Assembly (NCBI RefSeq): GCF_020921035.1
Contig: NC_063158.1
Coordinates: 2,338,001 to 2,402,000 of the forward strand
Reading direction: 5' to 3'
Length of the DNA: 64,000 bases
Source of the DNA: Rhodamnia argentea
Lineage: Eukaryota > Streptophyta > Magnoliopsida > Myrtales > Myrtaceae
Within the stretch, counting starts at the first letter, position 1. Each line of letters starts with the position of its first letter. A model generated the notes under the pieces. It was not told the DNA's origin. It made no database searches and saw nothing but the letters and a program-made list of their open reading frames with translations. The position numbers and the translations under genes are program-made. Below are positions 55,338-64,000 of the stretch, one piece after another.

Positions 55338-55489
55338 ACACATTTGTCTTATTTAGCGAAAATTAAGGACGTACAAAACTCATCTAAACAGTGGCATTGC
55401 ACTGTGAGCTGGGACTATATCATAATCACTCATATGTTAACCAGCAAACACTCTACCTATTTAAGCAAAATAGTTATTACTTCCAAATT

Positions 55490-55650
55490 TAAGCTTTTCT
55501 CTCCCGTCAACGCTGGTTGGCCGGCCAAATGGACTGAATTGGCCCATATACAAAAGGTTTAAGACTCAATTGGTAAAAAAAAAAAAAAAAGAAGTTTAGG
55601 ATTGAATTAGCATAATTACAATAGGTTTAGGATGTTTTTGGTAATTCTTA
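55490..55650. repeat. Half copy of the foldback-repeat arm
   Basis: Contains 'ggccaaatggactgaattgg', 'ggtttaagactcaattgg', an A-run, 'ttaggattgaattagcataa' and 'caataggtttagga', the arm order seen in the elements at 10655 and 29812, with no opposite arm next to it. Confidence 0.4.
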
Positions 55651-56828
55651 CTCGGTTGATGGCACGCATTTAATGCTTGCTATTTGCATTTCTGTGCAAA
55701 TCATGTTGACCACTCTCCATGCAGCAAATGCAGAATCCTCCAAATAAGCTGTGTTTTCCCTCAAGCCCTTAACCCTTGATACACTTCTTGAAAAGTTCAA
55801 ACCAATAAAGTTTTCTAGCCAAATGGGGAAGGAAAAGACTTGTTCTTGAGGGGGAAAAAGAGAGGCTAAAGAATGACCACAGCCGTCGAAAATGGTGAGT
55901 AACGTCTGTGCCACTCGACACCCAACTCAGCTGACTCGCTGTACAGGGAAACAAGCGAAGTATATGGAAACCCCGCGTTCAAGTTACGGAGAGCACGTTG
56001 ATCTTTTCCCCGTTTTAGAGATACGCTGCGGGAAGATAAATTGGACGAGAGAGAGAGCCGGAGATGGCGTGCAGAAACTGGAGCTGAAGGTCGTGAAGAA
56101 GATGATGCTCTGCATGAAGTTTCTTCTCATCAGTAAGATGAAGGTGGTTACATGGTGAGAAGCAATCTCCAACTGCTGAAAATAATGGAGCAATATTGAC
56201 TAAGTTCGTTTGTTGCTCTTTAGCAGTATTAGTTTTTTCTCTCTCTTTTTTTTTTTTTTGAAAAGAAAAAATTGATCATCGGGTCCTTGAATCCATGCCA
56301 TTCGGCGTTGAATGTGGCGAAGGAGTACTAATAGTTATCAAATCATACTCGTCGAATTCCTGGTTTGTTCTGTTGAAAAGGAGATTGTGAAAGTTTGATA
56401 AGGGCATAGGTTAGTTCTTGCACCCATCCATCCTGGGACTTGAATGGGCGATGCCAAGAGTTTTATTACAGTCCGCAACGATTTTCGCCGGTTCCATTTT
56501 GCTGTCTTAATGTTTTATGGCGTTGCTCGGTTTCGTCAGCTTACTGTTAAAGTGATAAGCTCCGGCAGTGTTATGCCTGAAGCAGTTTGGTTGAGATTGA
56601 TTTGTTGCTCCACAGGGAGTATGCCGTGCCCGGGATGGATTTTGAAGAGAATCTGCTTTATGCTCTCGATCTTTTTGTTAATTTTGTTGTCGTTTCAACC
56701 AGTGTTTGATAATTGATTCGTTGTGGCATCTGATAATGCAATCTTTCTCAAATCTCAAGAAGATCAACTATAGGGCAGACGAGAAATCACGTACTCGTAA
56801 GGCTGCATAAGCGCAAACTCTAGCTAGG
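55651..56828 (+). promoter_or_regulatory. Upstream region of the Lys/Arg-rich gene
   Basis: Less AT-rich DNA with GA tracts (near 56048) and pyrimidine tracts. This probably holds the promoter, leader and perhaps a leader intron of the gene at 56829; no TATA box is convincing. Open frames here lack recognisable domains. Confidence 0.3.
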
Positions 56829-58487
56829 ATGGCCCTGAATGTGATGTCACCAGGATTCGAAATCGGATGCAACCTGAAATTTGAGCAGAGATGGGAGTTC
56901 AGGAACGGCGAAGATGTTTCGTCCAGCGACGATGACGAGTCCAATTCGAGCCGTCATCGAGCGTCGGAGAAGAATGAACTGGTCCACGATCAGATCTCTC
57001 CAGGAGACGACGAGTCCAGCTATTCTAGGAGGCCTCAGGAGAAAGGACAAGCATCATGCCCCGATGGAACAGATCAGGCCAATGAGAAAACCAAGAAGGC
57101 GAAAACAAGGAGTAGGAAGGATAATTCAGTAAAGGAAACAAAGAAGAGGCGAGCCAATGCTGGAGCCGGTACTAAGAAGCGAAAAGGCATTGCTTATGAT
57201 CCTTCCATTGCGAGCGAGCTTCGAGCATTCACGAAGTCCGTAGTGCAGGAGCTCGAAGATGAAAGGATAAAGATGGTTGCGTGGATGAGGGAGGAAATTG
57301 ACAAGATGGTGTCCAGAGATGGTTCGGCGCACACATCCAGGAAGGACAACACTTGCAGTGGAGACAAGACCGAACCAGCATTGAGTCACGCGTGCGTGGA
57401 GAACGATCAGGCGATGCATTGGAAGAGCTCTGCAAAGGGTGTTGTCCTGGCTCTTCAAAGCGAGAGGCATAAGACTCGGACGCGCCGTGGACGAAACAGA
57501 GGAGAGGAATTGCAATCGCAGCACCAGAAGAGCATCGAGGAGAATGTGAAGATGAGGGATCGGACTCGTGCCAATGATGATGCTGGAGCACAGAAGCTGA
57601 AGCCGGCCAAGAAAAGGCAAAGCAAGGGCAGGGATTCCACGCAACCAGCCAAAAGGAAGAAGGCGTCGGATTCCATTACTTGTCCTAGACCCACTGAAAA
57701 TCACATAAGCGATGGTTGTGGTTCGAAATCGAAGACGAACGTCAAAGAAGTCCCGGGAACTAATGAGCCGATACAATCTTCTGATCCCTCGAAGAGCAAT
57801 CTCCAACTCCAGCCGAGCAAACTTGACCTGAGCAAGGGTGCTCTGGATTGGAACATTGGGTTCCTGGAGAGGCCTTTAGCAAGCAAAGCCGCACCCGACT
57901 CAAGCAATCGCCAGGTGACTCCCGACAGTCGAGCCAACTGCAGGACGGTCGAGAAGGACAATGGGCAAAACTCGGGCTTCCTTTCGCATCTCAGCAGCTT
58001 GTCCAATCACTCGAATCCCACAGGTCCCCCAGAATGCTCAATGTTCCCTACCATCTCGAAAGCCGCCGCTCTGAGTGAAAACTGCATGCTCAGGATTAAT
58101 CCTGTCCTGTCGAGATTCTCTCAAAGAGAGGCTCTGAATCCAGGAGGACGACTCGGGAGCCTCGCTCAGGCATGTCCTAGAAAAGAAGGCTCGTCGAATC
58201 ACGGCGGCGCCTCGGAACCGAGCACACTGGCCAGGCTTCCCACGACACTCTATCCGGGCATGGACATGAGCTTCGGCAGCGACCAGCTTTCGAATTTGGA
58301 GAACTTGCTTCGAGCGAATGAGAGTGCGCTAGGACTGAGACTGAGCGGTGGAGCAATGTGGAGCAACAGGCACAGTTTATCAGAATATCACGTTCCTAAC
58401 AACTTCCTCGGCCTCATGCGTCCTAGTCCTAGCTCAGACGGTCGGCTCGCCGCATTCCAGAGCCCGGATCCTAAAAAAGGTTGTTGA
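56829..58487 (+). CDS. Lys/Arg-rich, probably nuclear protein of unknown function
   Basis: A single uninterrupted frame of 552 aa starts at ATG 56829 (MALNVMSPGFEIGCNLKFEQ) and stops with TGA at 58485–58487. The N-terminal third is Ser/Asp-rich, with the pattern SSSDDDESNSSRHR followed by DDESSYSRR. Several basic clusters look like nuclear localisation signals (KKAKTRSRK, KKRR, TKKRK, later PAKKRQ and PAKRKK). Residues about 127–161 (ASELRAFTKSVVQELEDERI then KMVAWMREEIDKMV) should form an amphipathic helix or short coiled coil. The C-terminal part is Ser/Pro/Asn/Leu-rich and low in charge. Codon use and length without stops argue for a real gene. I recognise no family; a chromatin or RNA-related role would be only a guess. 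Confidence 0.75.
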   Translation: MALNVMSPGFEIGCNLKFEQRWEFRNGEDVSSSDDDESNSSRHRASEKNELVHDQISPGDDESSYSRRPQEKGQASCPDGTDQANEKTKKAKTRSRKDNSVKETKKRRANAGAGTKKRKGIAYDPSIASELRAFTKSVVQELEDERIKMVAWMREEIDKMVSRDGSAHTSRKDNTCSGDKTEPALSHACVENDQAMHWKSSAKGVVLALQSERHKTRTRRGRNRGEELQSQHQKSIEENVKMRDRTRANDDAGAQKLKPAKKRQSKGRDSTQPAKRKKASDSITCPRPTENHISDGCGSKSKTNVKEVPGTNEPIQSSDPSKSNLQLQPSKLDLSKGALDWNIGFLERPLASKAAPDSSNRQVTPDSRANCRTVEKDNGQNSGFLSHLSSLSNHSNPTGPPECSMFPTISKAAALSENCMLRINPVLSRFSQREALNPGGRLGSLAQACPRKEGSSNHGGASEPSTLARLPTTLYPGMDMSFGSDQLSNLENLLRANESALGLRLSGGAMWSNRHSLSEYHVPNNFLGLMRPSPSSDGRLAAFQSPDPKKGC

Positions 58488-60384
58488 TTCCCACGACGGA
58501 CTTTGTTCTTTCCACGAAGCAGAAGAATTGACAAATGAACAACTTCGATCTACAAGTCAGAGATGCCTCGTCTACTTTTCTTTCCAGGAAATTAATCAAT
58601 TGACTTGCCTTGATATATTATATGTAATGGTACATTCTGTGTTCATCTTAAAGTGAAACGGTCTGAAGCAAACAGTACAGTTCGTATGCTCCTCGTCTCA
58701 TCACCCAACTTCTTCCATCTCAGCTCCTCCTGTTAATAACTCAGAATAGATGTAACTGGAAGTGAAACTAGGGGTGATCATTCCGCGAACTGGAAGTTGA
58801 AGACAAACTTAACCTGCTCATACCCGCCTATCTCCAAAAAAAAAAACATATACGGGATCTATCGAGTCGGGCCTTGCTTGGGCATGATCAGAACTGGCGG
58901 GCCTTATTAACCAGAAAATGCACTTTATTCATGTCCGCCCCATATCGATTTCGTCTGTCTCGGGCAAGCTCGCGGATCGTCGGCCTCGTGATCAGATCCA
59001 ACCGGCATAGAGGAGGATTTGTGGGTGGGTTTGAAGCGACCATGACTATGATTGAAGAGTGGTACTAGTTACATTGTCACAAGCATTCATTCCCCATTCG
59101 CAAACACACAGTGAAGACCACATGGTCGGTCCGAGACTTGGAGAACAAAGGGCAGGAGGACGGTCTCCCCTCTCTTGTTGCCGTGTGTTCAGCTCTGAAC
59201 TGCAAATCTGTCGATCTTAAGACAAAAACGGCGTCGTTTTTTTTTTCTTTAAGTCACATCTGCGTCATGTCAAACATCGTTTGCCTTTCGTCGTTTCATG
59301 AAGACAGATTTTTAGCATCACTGGTTGACGAAAGCTTGATGAAAGCTAAATGCGTCACACAAATATAAATTCAAGAATTTTTACATTACAAAAAAAGTTT
59401 AGGTTAAATGTGTCACGGTGATAATAATTCAAGATTTTTGATAGTTTTTTTCCTTGCAAAGAATTCGAGGGGTTTAAATGTCAATTCGTATAATTTTTAA
59501 AGATTTGACGTGATATGTGACGTTTTCTTTGTGCCCCGGTTTTGACGACGTTGACTATGTGACCAATCAAGAACAAAAATGTTGGGCAAAAAAAATAAAG
59601 TAAAAGAAGAAGATGCGGAAATAGATTGACGACCGTAACTGACCGGTGGAAACGTACGGAAATAGTCCATTTACCGGCCACTGCCGGTGATTTATTCCAA
59701 CCATTGGTTTTCCTGGAAAATTATTAAGGATTGAGATTTTTTGACAAATTATCCCTTTTATTTATTTATTTATTAATAATGTCACTCAACAATTAATAGT
59801 CGATAATATACGATAAAATTATCCAACAACTAATTTCTTTTGCTGGTAATGTCTTTTCCGATTAGGCTATCGATGAATAAGATAACGACATAAATATGTC
59901 GGTGGTTAAATCGAATGTCAAATTGCTAATAAATTGGTAGGGCTTGCTCGATAGATATTATTTTTCTCGAGCTGATTTCAAACGGTTCGAATGCTGATCG
60001 GACACAAAAGTTAGATCTAATTCGAATACAGTATGTTATAACTTGTGAACTCAATCGAATAACTTAATTTCTAGTGCTTTTAGTGGTGGAATCGTCTTGA
60101 GAGTGTCGATGAGTTTGAGTTAGAGTATTTTAAATCTTTTAAATAATTGGGGTCGAGTCTTGGAATCAGCTAACCTGTTTGAATTTCAACTTTATTACAC
60201 CTTTTTTTATTTTTTTTTTTTGACTTCTTTCTTTTTTTCGACCATTTTCTTAACCACCGGCCCTGTCCTAACGCCACCGGCAAGAGGAGGAAGAAAAAAG
60301 AAGAAGAAGAAAGAAAAACAGTTAATTTGACGGTCTCTCTCTGAAGCTGTGATGCGCGCTGCTTGAATCTGCAGTCGGGAAACG
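58488..60384. other. 3' flank, intergenic, and promoter of the SPPL gene
   Basis: No supported gene. T- and A-runs near 60200–60320 lie in the probable leader/promoter of the SPPL gene. Open frames here are short and without motifs. Confidence 0.4.
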
Positions 60385-63138
60385 ATGGAGCTCCGGGGAG
60401 TGTGGTGGGTGATCTCTGTGGTCGCCGTGATTTCGCTGGCGTGTGGTCCGCGTTCAGCGAGGGCCGGGGACATAGTCCACGACGACGAATCCGCTCCGAA
60501 GAAGCCCGGTTGCAACAACCAATTTGTTCTGGTAACTCATGACTTTGCCTCCCCCCTCCTCCTTCGCAGCTCTTGTTGCGTCCGATTCTTGACTGGAGCA
60601 TGCTTTGATCTGGCGATCTTTGAGCTGGTCGCCGGTCACAGTTCGTGTGTTGTTGACTGGGTCTTGCTTTGTTCGCGTTGGTCGAAACTAGTCGCGGCGC
60701 TTGTTTGGTGGATGAGCGACCCAGTCATGCTTAGAATTCGGGGTCGGAATGTGCTTTGCTTGATTTTTCTTGCTTGATTGTATGCAAGGGAGGGACTGAT
60801 TATAGCAATCATTGATGCTTTCACCGGGTTGTTTTTCATTTTATTGCTGCTTGTTAAGAGGATGAGGGAGCTGATGGAGTTGATAGCTTAGAGCAATTTT
60901 ACTACTTTAGGCACAATCATGCAGAGCTGTGAGCTGCTATAGCTTGTTATCCGGGAAAGTTTGTTTTCGGTGTTTCTTTTCTTTGGTGTGATTTGCTGTC
61001 AATTTGGTTTTCGGTGTCTTTCTGAGGAGATTTCCCCAGGTGGGACACGTTATTTGTGAAGAAGGTTTCATTTCTTCAGTAGATATATCATTACCCCAAT
61101 TTCTGCCTGCCCTTATCATTGTTGAGCTGCGGTTGGGGAAATAGCTGTTGATTTTAAGATGGGTATCTTCTTAGGTTACGCGTAGGTTATGAATTGGTAG
61201 AGTTGGAATTATTTCTCATTTTAAAGCAAAGTGTTACCATAGTTGCCTTTCTGGGGACTGATTCATAATGATTCTGTCAGGTTAAAGTCCAAACCTTGGT
61301 TGATGGACATGAGAGCAGCGAATTTGTTGGTGTTGGTGCTAGATTCGGTAAACCAATTGTTTCAAAGGAGAAAAATGCAAACCATTCGCGCCTTACTCTA
61401 TCAGATCCTCGCGATTGTTGCAGCTCGCAAACAAAGAAGGTATCTCTTTTAGGTCGCCTCAACACTCCAGTGACTCACAAGAAGCCCTACTTACATCTGA
61501 AGATGTATTGTTGCATCGTCAGTATGACTGACTTTATAATTTCAATATTGTTAAGCTCACTGGTGATGTCATCCTGGTGGATCGAGGCAGCTGCACATTT
61601 ACTGCAAAAGCAAATAATGCAGAAGCTGCTAATGCATCAGCTATCCTAATTGTAAACAACCAAAGAGGTAATCGTGACTGTAGTTTGTCAAGAAAACCAA
61701 TACTTGTTCTTGCTACAAGCATGAGTTGCTGGTAATGAAGAGTATGTGGGTGACATGAAAATTGGAACTTGGACAAGATAACTGCTGCTTCCTGCCTGCC
61801 TATAGAAACCAAATAGAAACCAAATCTTTTTAACTTGAGCATTTCATTGGCCATTGAGATAAGTCGGTTTAGTACGTGGCTTTGTTCGCCACATTAATGA
61901 AGCTTTCTTTTCCACGACAGAACTATACAAGATGGTTTGTGATCCCGATGAAACTGAGCTGGACATAAAAATACCAGCGATCATGCTCCCGCAGGATGCT
62001 GGTTCAAGCCTCGAGAAAATGCTGATGAATAGTTCATCAGGTAAGCAATTTTTCTTTTGAATTAGCTGCATGTCTAATGTCAGGTCTTTTCCGCATTAAG
62101 GTTCCATACCTTGATACAATCTGAAAACATATAGATAACTTCAAGTGTACAAAATTTATTTATCTACAGAAGTTTCTTAGTCATATGCAGTGGCGGATGC
62201 CTAGGAGAGGAAGGGGAGGGGGGGGGTTGTGGGATGGGGGACGGGCAGTGGTGGTTCCCCCTCCCTAGGCCCAACAATTCCTTATAGTATTAATTAAAAT
62301 TCCCTCTCAAACCTCAATTCTCAGTCTGCCATTTCTCATACTTCAAGTTCTCTTTTATCTTTAAAGTATAACTTGCTCAATATGCAGTTCGTTTGCTAAA
62401 CATTCAGATTGTTTGCAGTGTATGTGCAGCTATACTCTCCTAGGCGTCCTTTAGTTGACATAGCTGAAGTATTTCTCTGGCTAATGGCTGTTGGTACCAT
62501 CCTGTGTGCCTCATACTGGTCTGCATGGAGTGCTAGAGAAGCAGCTGTAGAACAGGACAAGCTAATGAAGGTTGTTTTTCTGATTTGGTGCTGGGAAACA
62601 ATGTACACCTGGGCTTTCCTTTGGTAGATGCTTTTCGTCTGATTCAATGGTTTACCTTCTCTGCATTTATCAATCTTGTAGGATGCTGTGGATGAACTTA
62701 CAGACGACAAACATGTAGGCGCAACTGGTGTTGTAGAAATTAGCACAACTTCAGCCGTCCTCTTTGTCATCATTGCTTCGTGCTTCCTGATTCTTCTCTA
62801 CAAACTTATGTCTTCCTGGTTCATAGAACTTTTGGTAGTTCTGTTCTGCATAGGTGGTGTAGAGGTATAACTCTTTGGTTGACATCCCCTGTTATTGCAA
62901 ATATGCGCATTCTTTTGCACAGAATTGTGCCTGCTAAGCTAATGACAGGCCAGTCACTTGATAGTTCTAGATTGTTCCATTTTACTAGAGGACAATAGCT
63001 CATGATGCAGCTCCAGCATTTGCTTCATCTTTTGGGATTGTTGTGCTTCTGTGTGCATACTCTTTAAGTGCAAATCTGACATAGTAGCTGCTTTGTTGTG
63101 CAGGGCTTACAAACTTGCTTGGTTGCTTTATTGTCAAG
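60385..63138 (+). CDS. Signal-peptide-peptidase-like (SPPL) intramembrane aspartic protease, 5' part
   Basis: Seven exons join in frame: 60385–60531, 61281–61439, 61556–61667, 61921–62040, 62419–62570, 62682–62864, 63104–63138, giving 302 residues and two bases; the gene runs on past base 64000. Residues 1–27 form a signal peptide ([16 protein letters not shown] core). A luminal PA domain follows (about 45–190: [69 protein letters not shown] region). Membrane helices then lie at about 195–214 ([19 protein letters not shown]), 252–272 ([20 protein letters not shown]) and 275–291 ([13 protein letters not shown]). This is the plant SPPL2/SPPL3–5 layout. The catalytic YD, GxGD and PAL motifs are expected in the missing downstream exons. 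The protein likely cleaves type II membrane proteins in the endomembrane system. Confidence 0.9.
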
Positions 63139-64000
63139 GTAGTTCCTTATTCGACATGTTTTTTCTTGCATGTTATGATAATTTAGATTCATAAGCTCAT
63201 CTTTCTCATACTTGGTCGACTGCAAGGATAATTAATCTTGTGCATTTGGCTGAATTGATTGGTATAAGGATCTAAATATCGTGCCTTACCTAACAAAAGA
63301 TGCGATACAATGCAGTTGGGGTGATTGGTTTCAGGTGAGTTGATTCTTGGTCTGGCCTTGAACTGGGAACTGGCCCTGTGACATGTACCGAACCTGTCGG
63401 TTTTGGAACTGCCAGTTCCCGAATTCCCGAACCGGCTGGTTCTGGTCTGGTTCCTGGTTCTCTACGGGAACTGGCGCATGTTATTTATTGGGCCAAATTC
63501 TTACAATAGAATATTAAAGTCTCATTATTTCGCTATAGAAACATTTGTTGGTTAATTGATTATGTTGTTGTTTGTTATGTCGAAGACGGTGGTTTTATTC
63601 TGCCGAAGTCATTTATTTATGTTGAATACAGTGGTAACCCTATCAATGTGCATTTTTGTGCAGAACAAACATAAAAACTTGTCAATTGAAGCTGTAAAGA
63701 GAAATTGGCTAAGATTTGAGAATTCACCCAAAAAACAATGTTCAATAGGGAATTGGTCCTTTTATTGGATCTTATTTTGGAATTTTACCTATTTTTTGTA
63801 GCGCCTTTACAATCTTCTATGGTCATGTAATATAAGGTCGTATTGCATGGTAACTACTATCACTACTAGTGGCTAGAGACACCTCTCCCTGAATGCGAGG
63901 CTGGCTATTGATTATAACTTTCCCTGTATAAATATTCTCTGACAACCTGATAATAGCAAGCCCACGATAGTTTTTCTTGACAAGACGACGCTAACACATT
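63139..64000 (+). other. Intron of the SPPL gene containing a GGTTC/GGAACTGG repeat patch
   Basis: The intron opens with a GT donor at 63139 and no further SPPL exon is seen to the window end. A patch at about 63355–63475 has many 'gaactggc / ccggctggttctgg' words and looks like a diverged copy of the cluster at 45.5 kb. Confidence 0.5.

Noticed and set aside
1..64000. CRISPR arrays, operons, Shine-Dalgarno sites, replication origins
   Set aside because: The window is plant nuclear DNA; no repeat-spacer pattern or prokaryotic gene layout is present.

Overview
The window is nuclear DNA of a flowering plant, most likely a woody core eudicot. Genes have many short introns with GT–AG borders, intergenic DNA is AT-rich, microsatellites and small TIR elements are common, and all recognised proteins are plant-type. 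Gene style and repeat content would fit Myrtaceae (Eucalyptus or a relative), but I cannot prove this from sequence alone.

Seven protein-coding genes and one tRNA gene are supported. From left to right: (1) a PLAC8-type cysteine-rich protein (minus strand; 3' part lies outside the window) that carries a suspicious AG duplication at a splice donor; (2) a divergently transcribed CCT-motif transcription regulator, 4 coding exons, 322 aa; (3) a SAP30-like/AFR-type histone-deacetylase-complex subunit, 6 coding exons, 228 aa; (4) a nuclear-type tRNA-Thr(UGU); (5) an intronless-coding TIR–NB-ARC–TPR protein of the conserved XTNX/TNP type (minus strand, 996 aa); (6) an M1 (PepN/puromycin-sensitive type) metallo-aminopeptidase whose 32 coding exons I could join without a frame break into 953 aa, including a 5-nt and a 12-nt micro-exon and a GC–AG intron; (7) a lysine/arginine-rich nuclear-looking protein of unknown function (552 aa, one exon); and (8) the 5' two-thirds of a signal-peptide-peptidase-like (SPPL) intramembrane protease running off the right edge. 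These are independent housekeeping, regulatory or immune-related genes; there is no operon-like logic among them beyond the divergent pair at 2.05–2.68 kb.

The long intergenic stretches (4.2–20.8, 24.7–30.4, 36.4–45.9 and 53.9–56 kb) are mostly decayed mobile DNA. Several elements can be delimited by target-site duplications seen directly: a LINE-like retroposed copy (13-bp TSD), a tRNA-derived SINE (14-bp TSD), a 409-bp TIR element (9-bp TSD), a 707-bp long-inverted-repeat element (10-bp TSD, one mismatch), and a 1.54-kb Mutator-like element (10-bp TSD) that carries a broken F-box gene fragment (Pack-MULE-like). A family of foldback elements whose arms contain 'TTTAGGACTCAATTG'-like sequence occurs at least five times.

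I found no entirely new biological system. The most interesting items are the back-to-back micro-exons with a GC donor in the aminopeptidase gene, the F-box-carrying TIR element, the TIR–NB-ARC–TPR gene, and the splice-donor duplication in the PLAC8 gene.
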